From Bizionia argentinensis JUB59 (GTDB taxonomy: Bacteria; Bacteroidota; Bacteroidia; Flavobacteriales; Flavobacteriaceae): a stretch of DNA of 64,000 bases. The notes under the pieces are model-generated. The model worked only from the letters and a program-made list of their open reading frames with translations. It did not search any database and was not told the origin of the DNA. The stretch is from contig NZ_AFXZ01000036.1 in the NCBI RefSeq assembly GCF_000224335.1, forward strand, positions 42,006 through 106,005, given 5' to 3'. A program made the translations under genes and the position numbers. Position 1 is the stretch's first letter. The number at the start of each line of letters is the position of its first letter. Below are positions 8,480-17,072 of the stretch, piece by piece.

Positions 8480-9496
8480 ATGAAAATAATAGTACCAATG
8501 GCTGGACGAGGTTCTCGTCTGCGTCCACATAGTTTAACCGTACCAAAACCATTAATACCGGTTGCGGGACAACCAATCGTTCACAGATTAGTGAAGGATA
8601 TTGTCAAAGTTCTCGACCAACCGGTTGAAGAAATCGCTTTCATTTTAGGCGATCCTGCTTGGTTTGGCGATGATGTGGTAAGTAGTTTAAAGGCTTTAGC
8701 CGAATCATTAGGCGCCAAGGCATCTATTTACCGCCAAGATGAACCGTTAGGAACAGGACACGCTATTATGTGTGCTAAAGACTCTTTATCAGGTCCAACC
8801 GTAATTGCGTATGCTGATACTTTAATTCGTGCCGATTTTAAATTGGACCAAGAGGCAGATTCTGTTATTTGGGTAAAAAAAGTAGATAAACCAGAAGCTT
8901 TCGGCGTAGTAAAACTCAATGATAACGACGAAATTATTGAACTGGTTGAAAAACCCGAATCCTTTGTTAGCGATTTAGCGGTTATTGGTATATACTACTT
9001 TAAAGAAGTCAGCGTTTTAAAAGAAGCCTTGCAACATGTGTTAGATAATAATATTGTTAATGGTGGCGAATACCAGATTAATGATGGTATTAAACGCATG
9101 ATGGCTGCTGGTAACGTTTTTAAAACTGGGCAAGTTGATGAGTGGATGGATTGTGGTAACAAAGCCGTTACGGTTGAAACAAACACGCGTATGCTCGGAT
9201 TTTTGAAAGCAGATGGCGAAAAGTTGATTTCAGACGATGTGCAACTAAATAACTCCAAAATCATTCAACCCTGTTTTATTGGTAAGAATGTTGTGTTAAA
9301 GGATGCTATTGTAGGACCAAATGTTTCTATTGGTGATGGTTGTACTATTGAATCTTCAAGCGTTAAAAATAGCTTAATTCAGACTCAAACAACTATAAAA
9401 AATGCTAATTTAGACGAGGCTATGATTGGTAATCATGTAACTTATAATGGCGAATTCACCAAAGTAAGTATCGGTGATTATTCGGTATTAGAATAA
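8480..9496 (+). CDS. NDP-sugar pyrophosphorylase (nucleotidyltransferase)
   Basis: A 338-residue sugar-1-phosphate nucleotidyltransferase. The nucleotide-binding signature is at the N-terminus (MAGRGSRLRPHSLTVPKPL, from residue 7), followed by LGTGHAI and the acidic WVKKVDKPEAFGVV region, as in glucose-1-phosphate thymidylyl/uridylyltransferases. The last ~80 residues form hexapeptide-like repeats (IGKNVVLKDAIVGPNVSIGDG), a left-handed beta-helix. The exact sugar and nucleotide are not determinable. It likely supplies activated sugars for envelope glycans, consistent with the flippase upstream. Confidence 0.9.
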   Translation: MKIIVPMAGRGSRLRPHSLTVPKPLIPVAGQPIVHRLVKDIVKVLDQPVEEIAFILGDPAWFGDDVVSSLKALAESLGAKASIYRQDEPLGTGHAIMCAKDSLSGPTVIAYADTLIRADFKLDQEADSVIWVKKVDKPEAFGVVKLNDNDEIIELVEKPESFVSDLAVIGIYYFKEVSVLKEALQHVLDNNIVNGGEYQINDGIKRMMAAGNVFKTGQVDEWMDCGNKAVTVETNTRMLGFLKADGEKLISDDVQLNNSKIIQPCFIGKNVVLKDAIVGPNVSIGDGCTIESSSVKNSLIQTQTTIKNANLDEAMIGNHVTYNGEFTKVSIGDYSVLE

Positions 9497-9521
9497 AAAC
9501 ACTTGCTATAACAGGTAATCT

Positions 9522-10889
9522 ATGAAACAAAAAATCTATTTCATCTTACTTTTCTTCGGAATGATTATACCTCCGAAGACAACTTATGCGCAAATAGATT
9601 ATAATAAAATCAATCAAGATGATTTAGGCGATTTTGAAGATTTGCAGCAAGACTATTTTTTTGAAGCGCTCAAGCAAAAGGGCATTGAAAATTTTGATCG
9701 TGCAGCTGAAGCACTTCTAAAATGTATCGATTTGGACAAATCGAAATCGGTTTATCACTTCGAATTAGGTAAAAATTATAACAGGCTTAAAAATTTTGGA
9801 GCTGCTGAAAAAGCCCTGAAACAAGCCGTTAAAATGGAGTCGGACAACGAATGGTACCTAGATGAGCTTTACGATGTTTACGCACAACAAGATGATTATG
9901 ATAAGGCGATAAAGGTTTTAAAGCAATTGGTAGAACACCATCCAGATTACAAAGAAGATTTGGCTACATTATATGTGAAAACCAAAGACTATAAAAATGC
10001 TTTAAAGGTGTTGGATGAGATGGATGATGAACTAGGCCTTTCCATGACCAGAGATATTATTCGAAATCAGATTTATGCTGCAACTGGTAAAAAGAAGGAG
10101 CAGATAGAAAATTTAGAAGAGCGTGTGGAAGAACACCCCGATCAAGAAACCAATTATTTAGCGCTTATTTATCGTTACAGTGAAAATAATGAAAAAGATA
10201 AAGCATTTGAAACGGCGAAAAAATTATTAGAAATTAAACCGAATTCGCAATTAGTTCATTTGGCGCTTTATAAGTTTTATGTTGAAAATAATAATGCAGA
10301 AGAAGCAATTGCTTCCATGAAAATAGTGATTCAAAGTGCACAAATTAAACCAGAAGCGAAAATAATGGTGTTAACGGATTTTGTTAAATTTGTATCAGCA
10401 AATCCTGAATATGAACATGATTTAATAGAAGCTACTGCTTTGGTTACCGAAGATAAAAATGGAACTTCCTCTTTTGAAGTAGCGCAGTATTATCTTAAAA
10501 AAGGCGACAAGGAAAAAGCCTTATCTTATTACGAAAAAGCTTTGGCAAAGGATAGTGATAACTTCGGTATTACTAGAAATATGCTCTTGCTTTATATCGA
10601 TTTAAAAGCATACCAAAAAGCGCAATCTATGAGTGCGGCGGCATTAAATAAATATCCATCTCAACCCATATTTTATTTGATAAATGGCGTGGCTTTTAAT
10701 GAACTTAATAAGCCACAAGAGGCTATAGATGCATTGGAAATTGGTTTGGATTATATTATTGATGATACTAAAATGCAATCCGATTTTTACAAACAATTAA
10801 GTGTTTCATACACACAATTAAATAATACAAATAAGGCAAAATCGTTTATAGAAAAAGCCCAACAATTAGAGTCCTCAATTAATGAATAA
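9522..10889 (+). CDS. Secreted tetratricopeptide repeat protein
   Basis: A 455-residue protein with a signal peptide (about residues 1-23, ending TTYAQ) and TPR units along the rest, for example FDRAAEALLKCIDLDKS, FGAAEKALKQAVKMES and KEKALSYYEKALAKDSD. TPRs are protein-interaction scaffolds. It overlaps the next gene by 8 bases and is followed by the DUF4292 lipoprotein and the EnvC-like gene. This looks like an envelope-biogenesis operon, and the gene set recurs in Flavobacteriaceae. No enzymatic motif is present. Confidence 0.88.
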   Translation: MKQKIYFILLFFGMIIPPKTTYAQIDYNKINQDDLGDFEDLQQDYFFEALKQKGIENFDRAAEALLKCIDLDKSKSVYHFELGKNYNRLKNFGAAEKALKQAVKMESDNEWYLDELYDVYAQQDDYDKAIKVLKQLVEHHPDYKEDLATLYVKTKDYKNALKVLDEMDDELGLSMTRDIIRNQIYAATGKKKEQIENLEERVEEHPDQETNYLALIYRYSENNEKDKAFETAKKLLEIKPNSQLVHLALYKFYVENNNAEEAIASMKIVIQSAQIKPEAKIMVLTDFVKFVSANPEYEHDLIEATALVTEDKNGTSSFEVAQYYLKKGDKEKALSYYEKALAKDSDNFGITRNMLLLYIDLKAYQKAQSMSAAALNKYPSQPIFYLINGVAFNELNKPQEAIDALEIGLDYIIDDTKMQSDFYKQLSVSYTQLNNTNKAKSFIEKAQQLESSINE

Positions 10890-11658
10890 ATATTTTAATA
10901 TCTCCTGGCTGGTCTTCATCTTGTTTTTGGTGGTTATGGGTTGTAAGTCTACCGCGTCCTTAACTTCTGATGTAAGCGATTTAACATTATCTACAAAAGA
11001 GGTTTTAAAGGCATACAAAAAAGGCGTGCCTGATTTTAAAACCATGCAAGCCAAAGTGAAAGCTACTTTTTCGGAAGGAAGTAAAACACAAACATATACC
11101 ATATCGTTTCGTATGGAAATGGATAAGGTTATTTGGGTAAATGCACCATTTAATGTTATCCGCTTGATGATTACTCCAGATGGTGTGCAGTTTTATAATA
11201 AGTTGGATAATACCTATTTTGATGGTAATTTTAGATACTTGAGTGATGTACTCGGGATAGAACTCGATTTCGCCGAGCTTCAAAATATTTTGCTAGGAAA
11301 TGCTATTTTCGATTTAGATAAAAACAACTTTAATATGTCGGTTTTTGAAGAAGGGTATTTGTTTCAACCGAAAAAGCAATTGGCACTTTTTGAGCTATTT
11401 TACATTGTTAATTCATCTTATTTTAAATTGGATTCCCAACAGTTTCAGCAACCAAAAGAATCGCGTTTTCTGCAAATCGATTACTTAAGTTATCAAATTA
11501 TAGACAAACAAAGCTTACCAGAACAGTTGAAAGTAATAGCTTTGGAAGCTGGTAGCGAAACAATTATTGAACTCCAGTTTAAATCGGTTACTTTAAATGA
11601 ACCTGTTCGTTTTCCGTTTAAAATTCCTTCGGGATTTGAAGAAATTGATTTAAAATAA
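10882..11658 (+). CDS. DUF4292 family lipoprotein
   Basis: A 258-residue protein with a lipobox ending in VVMGC (Cys21), then KSTAS. The mature part resembles the DUF4292 family of Bacteroidota envelope proteins, which look LolB/LolA-like (about 45-250: FKTMQAKVKATF and FRMEMDKVIWVNAP). The start overlaps the TPR gene by 8 bases, and the EnvC-like gene begins 2 bases after its stop, so the three are translationally linked. A role in envelope lipoprotein handling or glycan assembly is only inferred. Confidence 0.8.
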   Translation: MNKYFNISWLVFILFLVVMGCKSTASLTSDVSDLTLSTKEVLKAYKKGVPDFKTMQAKVKATFSEGSKTQTYTISFRMEMDKVIWVNAPFNVIRLMITPDGVQFYNKLDNTYFDGNFRYLSDVLGIELDFAELQNILLGNAIFDLDKNNFNMSVFEEGYLFQPKKQLALFELFYIVNSSYFKLDSQQFQQPKESRFLQIDYLSYQIIDKQSLPEQLKVIALEAGSETIIELQFKSVTLNEPVRFPFKIPSGFEEIDLK

Positions 11659-11660
11659 TC

Positions 11661-12887
11661 ATGAAAAAACCAACACAAACATATCTATTACTACTTGGGT
11701 TTCTGCTTATTTCTGCTTTTGGCTTTTCGCAAAGTAAAAAGCAAAAAGAATTAGAAGAACGCCGACAAGCCTTACGCACTGAAATAAAACAAATTAATGA
11801 GTTGTTATTTCAAGGTAAAACGAAACAGAAATCGCAAATATCGCTGATTGAAGATATGAATTATCGGGTAAATGTGCGTAAAAATTTAATACAGGTTACC
11901 AACCAACAAGCTAATTTACTGACGCGAGAAATAAACGATAATCAAAATAAAATTTCCCAATTACGTGATGAACTGGAAGCACTTAAAGCCAGTTACGCTA
12001 GTATGATTGAAACCTCCTATAAAAGTAAAAGCGAGCAAAGTCGCGTGATGTTTTTATTGTCGTCTACTAACTTCAAGCAAGCGTATAAACGAATTCAATA
12101 TTTAAATCAGTATGCTAGTTACCAAAAGGAGCAAGGCGAATCTATTAAAAGCAAAACTACCGAACTTCAGCAAACCAATACCGATTTATTAAGGCAGAAA
12201 GTTGACAAGCAAAAGCTAATAGACGAAAACCGTTCAGCACAGCGCGAATTGGAAAAAGAATTGGTTCAGCATCGTAATTTAATGGCATCCATAACCAAGA
12301 ATTTAACGAGTTATACATCCCAAATTCAGAAAAAGCAAAACGAAGCCGAAAAAATAGATCGCGAAATTGAAAAAATTATTCGTGAAGCAATTGCTGCATC
12401 CAACAAAAAAGCAGGAAAAACAACAACAGCTTCTAGTGGGTTTGCGTTAACCCCAGAGTCTGCAGCTTTGGCTAAAGATTTTGTTTCCAACAAAGGAAAA
12501 TTATTATGGCCAGTAGAAAAAGGTGTGGTAAAAGTTCGTTTTGGAAAACAGCCGCATCCAGTGGTGAAATCGGTCACTATTCAAAGTAATGGTGTTCGTA
12601 TAGCTACTGAAAAAAACGCCCAAGTTCGTGCTATTTTTAATGGAGAAGTGTTGCGAATCATTTCATCTAAAAATGGAAATCCGACGCTATTAATTCAGCA
12701 TGGTAACTATATTTCTGCTTATTCTAACATGGCTAAAATATATGTCAATAAAGGAGATAAAGTAACTACCAAACAAGCGGTAGGCGAGGTTTTTACCAAT
12801 CCTGCAAATGGCGAAACTATGTTAAATTTTAGTATTTTTAAAGAAACAAAAACGGTTAATCCTGCGGAGTGGATTTACCGCATGTAA
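11661..12887 (+). CDS. EnvC-like murein hydrolase activator (degenerate M23)
   Basis: 408 residues: signal peptide (1-24, ending FGFSQ), long coiled coil (about 25-250) and a C-terminal LytM/M23 fold (about 280-408). The zinc ligands of active M23 peptidases are missing: the usual HxH block reads MLNFSIF, and the first His/Asp motif is replaced by PHPVVKSV, while the HGN strand (LLIQHGNYISAYS) remains. This is the pattern of EnvC, which activates amidases during cell separation rather than cutting peptidoglycan itself. It is the last gene of the TPR-DUF4292-EnvC operon. Confidence 0.9.
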   Translation: MKKPTQTYLLLLGFLLISAFGFSQSKKQKELEERRQALRTEIKQINELLFQGKTKQKSQISLIEDMNYRVNVRKNLIQVTNQQANLLTREINDNQNKISQLRDELEALKASYASMIETSYKSKSEQSRVMFLLSSTNFKQAYKRIQYLNQYASYQKEQGESIKSKTTELQQTNTDLLRQKVDKQKLIDENRSAQRELEKELVQHRNLMASITKNLTSYTSQIQKKQNEAEKIDREIEKIIREAIAASNKKAGKTTTASSGFALTPESAALAKDFVSNKGKLLWPVEKGVVKVRFGKQPHPVVKSVTIQSNGVRIATEKNAQVRAIFNGEVLRIISSKNGNPTLLIQHGNYISAYSNMAKIYVNKGDKVTTKQAVGEVFTNPANGETMLNFSIFKETKTVNPAEWIYRM

Positions 12888-12889
12888 AA

Positions 12890-12907
12890 TTCCTGCGAAG
12901 GCAGGAA
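12890..12907. repeat. Hairpin repeat after the EnvC-like gene
   Basis: TTCCTGC (12890-12896), loop GAAG, GCAGGAA (12901-12907), beginning 3 nt after the stop codon and followed by TCT. Same family as 7958 and 15908. Confidence 0.65.
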
Positions 12908-12940
12908 TCTCTTTAAATAGAATTCAAAACCGGTACAAAA

Positions 12941-12976
12941 AAATAGCCTGAATATTAATTCAGGCTATTTTTATAT
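12941..12976. terminator. Bidirectional intrinsic terminator
   Basis: Perfect 13-bp stem AAATAGCCTGAAT (12941-12953) with its complement at 12958-12970 and loop ATTA. It is flanked by A-rich and T-rich runs, so it can end both the EnvC transcript (+) and the thioesterase transcript (-). Confidence 0.88.
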
Positions 12977-13001
12977 ATTGGAAATAGTAAAAAACTATCT
13001 G

Positions 13002-13511
13002 CTATTGAAATAAAGCTTTCAATTCCGTTGCTTCATTAGGTTTCATTTTTCCAGCTAGAACTAAACTCAATTGTTTTCGTCTTAATGCCGCTACAAAACG
13101 TTCTTTTTCTATCTTGGTTTCTGGTGTAATTTCAGGTACTTGAATTGGACGCCCTGTTTCATCAACTGCAACAAATGTATAAATGGCCTCATTTGCTTTA
13201 TCGCGCAAACCCGATTCCCGATCTTCAATCCAAACATCTATAAATACTTCCATAGAAGTTTTAAACGCACGAGATACTTTAGCTTCAACAGTAACAACAC
13301 TTCCCAAAGGTATGGAGCGATTAAATGCCACGTGGTTTACTGATGCGGTTACCACAATACGGCGGCTGTGGCGTCTTGCAGCAATACTAGCTGCACGATC
13401 CATTCGCGCCAATAGTTCGCCTCCAAATAGGTTGTTTAAAGGGTTAGTTTCGCTTGGCAGTACCAAGTCAGTCATTATGGTTTTGGATTGCTCCGGTGTT
13501 TTTGCTGTCAT
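13002..13511 (-). CDS. Acyl-CoA thioesterase (hotdog fold)
   Basis: A 169-residue single-hotdog acyl-CoA thioesterase of the YciA/Acot type, cleaving acyl-CoA to free acid and CoA in the cytoplasm. The conserved block N-NLFGGELLARMDRAA (about 24-39) contains the GG and Asp of the active site, followed by VVTASVNHVAFNRSIPLGS, typical of the family. It is a single gene with its own promoter at 13535-13542 and a terminator shared with the convergent EnvC gene. Substrate chain length is unknown. Confidence 0.92.
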   Translation of the reverse strand: MTAKTPEQSKTIMTDLVLPSETNPLNNLFGGELLARMDRAASIAARRHSRRIVVTASVNHVAFNRSIPLGSVVTVEAKVSRAFKTSMEVFIDVWIEDRESGLRDKANEAIYTFVAVDETGRPIQVPEITPETKIEKERFVAALRRKQLSLVLAGKMKPNEATELKALFQ

Positions 13512-13534
13512 TATAACATTTTTTAAATGCGCTG

Positions 13535-13542
13535 CAAAGGTA
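13535..13542 (-). promoter_or_regulatory. Predicted -7 element for the thioesterase gene
   Basis: TACCTTTG on the minus strand, an exact match to TAnnTTTG, ending 23 nt before the start codon. No clear -33 element was seen. Confidence 0.5.
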
Positions 13543-13703
13543 CTATGAAAAAGTGGAATTAAGTTTAGTGCCCTATAAAGTAATATGAAGAAAATATTAA
13601 GATAACATTATTCGTTCTTTTATATGCCGTTTTAAAAGATCTTCAATTTATAGAATATAGTAATCGTAAATTTATCTGGTGTTGATGAGATTAATCAAAA
13701 ACA

Positions 13704-13737
13704 CCTCTTCTATCTACTGATTGAAGAGGTTTTTTTA
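13704..13737 (-). terminator. Terminator of the HU/SPOR gene
   Basis: CCTCTTC (13704-13710) and GAAGAGG (13723-13729) with a 12-nt loop, flanked by A-rich sequence to the left and a T-run to the right, so it works in both directions. It lies just past the stop of the minus-strand gene. Confidence 0.7.
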
Positions 13738-13756
13738 TATAAATTTAAAATAAAAT

Positions 13757-14698
13757 CTAATCTTTAGGTGCTTGTACCAATAACCAAGCATCTTTATTAT
13801 GTGTTTTTTTAACCTCTCTTAAAGCTTGAAGCGCTTCTAGTCGATTTTCGTAACTTGAATACACTACTTGGTGTAAACCATACTTATTACTGCCAATGTT
13901 ACGAGCAGCATAACCCAAGTCTTTTAGCTGATTTACTTTTTTATCGCTGTTTTCTTCCAAACGGAAAGCTCCAGCTATAATATGATAATTGCCACTTTGT
14001 TTTTTAACGTTCAAAGTTACGGCAGGTAGTGGATTATTAATGACAAAGGTTGCTTCTTGAATTCTGCTTTCAAGTTGTGTGTTCGCTTCTTCTTGTGCTA
14101 ATTGGTTATGTGTTTCAATTTGATTGACATAATAGTTAGAAGCTGCAAAACCACCAATACTTAAGGCAATGATACCAATAGCCGCATATTTTAAATAACC
14201 GCGAGACTGACGTCTGTTGTGTGTAATAGCAATAGGAATTACTTTTTCAATAGCCTGAACAGTTTCCTTGTGAGTTTCACGGGTTACTTTAGATGATGTA
14301 AACTGTGATAATCCGAAAGCATCAGTTAAGTAATTAAAATTATAAGAAGGTTCAAATAACATATTCCCTTCATTATTTAAAGATACGCTGCCAATGTTTT
14401 CAAAAGCAATGGTTTCACCTTGAACTAGGTACGACTTTAAGTATTTAACGCGTTTACTAATTTTATGACAAGCTTCTTCGTAAGGAATTTTTTCAACATC
14501 AGCGATGTAACGCGCTAATAATCCATCGTTTTCTTTAATTTGCTCATTAAATGACACGACTTTTTTTGGCGGATAAAAAGCATTTGTTGTCTCATGTATA
14601 GTTGCTGATACACGACGCGTTAAAAATGAGCCGAATTCAGGTACCGTAACACATTCGTAACGGTAGAGTAAATCACTTATGTAAGGTTCTAATTGCAT
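13757..14698 (-). CDS. Two HU-like domains, membrane anchor and SPOR domain
   Basis: 313 residues. The N-terminal ~130 match the bacterial CCDC81-type HU domains (starting MQLEPYISDLLYRYECVTVP, then GSFLTRRVSATIHETTNAFYPP). One membrane helix (about 172-190, YAAIGIIALSIGGFAA) separates these from a C-terminal SPOR domain (about 238-310, YHIIAGAFRLEENSDKKVNQL). SPOR binds denuded peptidoglycan at division sites, and the HU-like part is cytoplasmic. The protein therefore bridges cytoplasm and septal wall; a DNA link is only suggested by the HU fold. It is divergent from dprA. Confidence 0.85.
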   Translation of the reverse strand: MQLEPYISDLLYRYECVTVPEFGSFLTRRVSATIHETTNAFYPPKKVVSFNEQIKENDGLLARYIADVEKIPYEEACHKISKRVKYLKSYLVQGETIAFENIGSVSLNNEGNMLFEPSYNFNYLTDAFGLSQFTSSKVTRETHKETVQAIEKVIPIAITHNRRQSRGYLKYAAIGIIALSIGGFAASNYYVNQIETHNQLAQEEANTQLESRIQEATFVINNPLPAVTLNVKKQSGNYHIIAGAFRLEENSDKKVNQLKDLGYAARNIGSNKYGLHQVVYSSYENRLEALQALREVKKTHNKDAWLLVQAPKD

Positions 14699-14703
14699 AG
14701 AAA

Positions 14704-14711
14704 CAAAGTTA
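14704..14711 (-). promoter_or_regulatory. Possible -7 element almost touching the HU/SPOR start
   Basis: TAACTTTG on the minus strand fits TAnnTTTG and ends 5 nt before the ATG, so a transcript from it would be nearly leaderless. It could be a chance match. Confidence 0.35.
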
Positions 14712-14802
14712 GGGTTTTTTGTATGCGAATAAAAAATCTTGCTAACAATTTATTAACATCTTAAAATTTCTTTACTTGTATGCTGAAAATCAAACTACTA
14801 GT

Positions 14803-15906
14803 ATGACAGATAATCGCTTATTACATATTTTGGCATTGCAGCATGTGCCGTTCATTGGAGATATTACAGCCAAAAAATTAATTAACCATTGCGGTTCTGT
14901 TGAAGCGGTTTTTCAAGAGAAAAAACACCATCTACTTCAAATTGATGGTGTTGGTACAAATGTTATTCGTGATTTGTACAATAAAAATCATTTTGCAGCT
15001 GCGGAAGCGGAAATGAAATTTATTATGGAAAATAATATTCAATGCTTGTATTTTATGGATGAAGGCTATCCACACCGATTAAAAAATTGTATTGATAGTC
15101 CTATTTTATTGTTTCAGGTGGGAAATGTGAACCTAGAAAACCAACGGATTATCAGTATTGTTGGTGCTCGAAAAATTACAACAGCAGGCATTGCCTTTTG
15201 CAATAAGTTAATTGAAGAACTAGCGCCTTTTAATCCCATTATTGTTTCAGGATTTGCTTACGGAACAGATATCACTGCTCAAAAAGCCGCTATAAAACAC
15301 GGTTTACAAACCATTGGGTGTTTAGCGCATGGTTTAAATCAAATTTATCCGAAAACACATAAGAAATATATGGTAGATGTGGAGAAAAATGGCGGTTTCT
15401 TCACCGATTTTTGGAGCTCGGACTCTTTTGATAGAAACAATTTTTTAAAACGCAACCGCGTAATTGCTGGTGTTAGTCAGGCCACAATTGTTATTGAATC
15501 AGCTGAAAAAGGGGGTAGCTTAGTCACGGCAGATATTGCCAATTCCTATAATCGTGATGTTTTTGCGGTTCCAGGGCGAACAACAGACAGTCAAAGTGTG
15601 GGTTGTAATAATTTAATAAAATTCCAGAAAGCACATTTATTATCTCATCCTTTAGATATTCCTTATATGCTGAATTGGGAACTAGAAAGTAAACAAAAAC
15701 CACCTATCCAAAAACAATTATTTGTGAATTTAGAACCCGACGAGCAAACTATTTATAATTATTTGCAAACCAAATCCAAAGAGGAATTAGATAGTATTGC
15801 CATAGACTGCCAACTGCCCACCTATCGCGTAGCCAGCCTTTTGCTTAATATGGAATTAAAAGGCGTGGTAAGGCCTTTGCCTGGAAAGTTGTTTGAAATC
15901 ATTTAA
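14803..15906 (+). CDS. dprA: DNA-processing protein DprA
   Basis: Loads RecA on incoming single-stranded DNA during natural transformation. The frame opens at a TTG (14776), but ATG 14803 (MTDNRLLHILALQHVPFIGD) gives the usual start and 367 residues. An N-terminal helix-hairpin-helix-like part is followed by the Rossmann-like DprA core: SIVGARKITTAG, VSGFAYGTDITAQKAA, GLNQIYP, NFLKRNRVIAGVS, the GGSLVTA loop and FAVPG. A C-terminal winged-helix part (about 300-367) follows. A hairpin repeat abuts its stop codon. Confidence 0.95.
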   Translation: MTDNRLLHILALQHVPFIGDITAKKLINHCGSVEAVFQEKKHHLLQIDGVGTNVIRDLYNKNHFAAAEAEMKFIMENNIQCLYFMDEGYPHRLKNCIDSPILLFQVGNVNLENQRIISIVGARKITTAGIAFCNKLIEELAPFNPIIVSGFAYGTDITAQKAAIKHGLQTIGCLAHGLNQIYPKTHKKYMVDVEKNGGFFTDFWSSDSFDRNNFLKRNRVIAGVSQATIVIESAEKGGSLVTADIANSYNRDVFAVPGRTTDSQSVGCNNLIKFQKAHLLSHPLDIPYMLNWELESKQKPPIQKQLFVNLEPDEQTIYNYLQTKSKEELDSIAIDCQLPTYRVASLLLNMELKGVVRPLPGKLFEII

Positions 15907-15907
15907 A

Positions 15908-15950
15908 TTCCCGCGAAAGCGGGAAATCGAAGATTCAAGGAAGTTAATCT
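15908..15950. repeat. Two-hairpin intergenic repeat after dprA
   Basis: TTCCCGC-GAAA-GCGGGAA (15908-15925), then AGATT-C-AA, loop, TT-AATCT (15931-15950). Compared with the copy at 7958 the first stem has compensating T/A to C/G changes on both arms. It starts one base after the dprA stop. Confidence 0.7.
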
Positions 15951-15991
15951 CCTAATAGCTACATATATACTTTCTAATTTGGTTCGTTACT

Positions 15992-16960
15992 CTAATACCC
16001 AACCTTCTCACGCACTCGCGTAATAACCGAATTAGCAACTTGGCTCGCTTTTTCAGCACCAATCTTTAAAGCGTCATCAATTTCGTGTAGGTTATTCATA
16101 TAATGATTGTAACGTTCGCGTGGCGTTTCAAATTTTTCGATAATTAACTCAAACAAGGCTTGCTTGGCGTGACCGTAGCCATAATTACCAGCTTCGTAGT
16201 TGGCTTTCATAGCAGCAATTTCACTTTCAGAACCGAGTAAATTATATAAAGCAAAACAGTTACAAGTGGCCCAATCTTTAGGATCTTCTAAAGCAGTACT
16301 ATCGGTTTGAATAGACATAACTTGCTTGCGTAGTTTTTTATCGTTTAAAAAGATATTGATAAAATTCCCACGGCTCTTACTCATTTTTTCACCATCTGTT
16401 CCAGGGATCAACATATCATTATCGGCAGTTTTTCCTTTTGGTAAAACAAAAGTTTCACCCATTTGTGCATGAAAACGCGAGGCAACATCGCGTGTCATCT
16501 CTATATGTTGCAACTGATCTTTTCCTACCGGGATAATTTCAGCGTCATAAGCTAAAATGTCGGCAGCCATTAGCATCGGATAGTTAAATAAACCGGCGTT
16601 TACATCTTCTAGTCGGCCAGCTTTATCTTTAAAACCATGAGCTAATGTTAAGCGCTGATACGGAAAGAAACAGCTTAAGTACCACGTTAATTCGGTTACT
16701 TGCGGGACATCACTTTGTCTAAAAAACACACTTTTCTTAATATCTATACCAAAAGCCAACCAGGTAGCAGCCGTGGAATAGGTGTTATGTCTTAATAATT
16801 CGGCATCTTTAATTTGCGTTAGGGTGTGTAAATTGGCAATAAACAAAAACGAATCGTTTTCTGGCTTATTAGCCATTTCTATAGCGGGTAAAAGTGCTCC
16901 TAAAATATTCCCTAGATGTGGTGTGCCTGTGCTTTGTATGCCTGTAAGTATTCTTGCCAT
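15992..16960 (-). CDS. trpS: Tryptophanyl-tRNA synthetase
   Basis: Class I aminoacyl-tRNA synthetase charging tRNA-Trp. 322 residues, the normal length of the bacterial short form. The HIGH-type motif appears as TGTPHLGN (11-18) and the KMSKS loop at 192-196 (GEKMSKSRGN). It is a single gene, divergent from the acyltransferase. A hairpin lies 6 nt before the start, and a good -7 element (17018-17025) implies a ~55-nt leader containing that hairpin. Confidence 0.97.
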   Translation of the reverse strand: MARILTGIQSTGTPHLGNILGALLPAIEMANKPENDSFLFIANLHTLTQIKDAELLRHNTYSTAATWLAFGIDIKKSVFFRQSDVPQVTELTWYLSCFFPYQRLTLAHGFKDKAGRLEDVNAGLFNYPMLMAADILAYDAEIIPVGKDQLQHIEMTRDVASRFHAQMGETFVLPKGKTADNDMLIPGTDGEKMSKSRGNFINIFLNDKKLRKQVMSIQTDSTALEDPKDWATCNCFALYNLLGSESEIAAMKANYEAGNYGYGHAKQALFELIIEKFETPRERYNHYMNNLHEIDDALKIGAEKASQVANSVITRVREKVGY

Positions 16961-16966
16961 GTTTAC

Positions 16967-16984
16967 TTCCCATGGAAATGGGAA
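16967..16984 (-). promoter_or_regulatory. Hairpin 6 nt before the trpS start
   Basis: On the minus strand TTCCCAT, loop TTCC, ATGGGAA, preceded by AAAAAGA and followed by GTAAAC and the ATG. It has the same placement as the hairpins before atpH and the 8480 gene and could affect ribosome access to trpS. Confidence 0.55.
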
Positions 16985-17017
16985 TCTTTTTTTAGTTATA
17001 TGCTTTATTACAAGTTA

Positions 17018-17025
17018 CAAAGGTA
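17018..17025 (-). promoter_or_regulatory. Predicted -7 element of trpS
   Basis: TACCTTTG on the minus strand, an exact TAnnTTTG match 57 nt upstream of the trpS ATG. Confidence 0.5.
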
Positions 17026-17058
17026 ATTTTTTTAATACAAAAGCTCAATTTATTTAAG

Positions 17059-17066
17059 TAGTTTTG
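17059..17066 (+). promoter_or_regulatory. Possible -7 element of the acyltransferase gene
   Basis: TAGTTTTG fits TAnnTTTG and ends 6 nt before the ATG at 17073, implying an almost leaderless mRNA. It is divergent from the trpS promoter. Confidence 0.35.
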
Positions 17067-17072
17067 GTCTCC

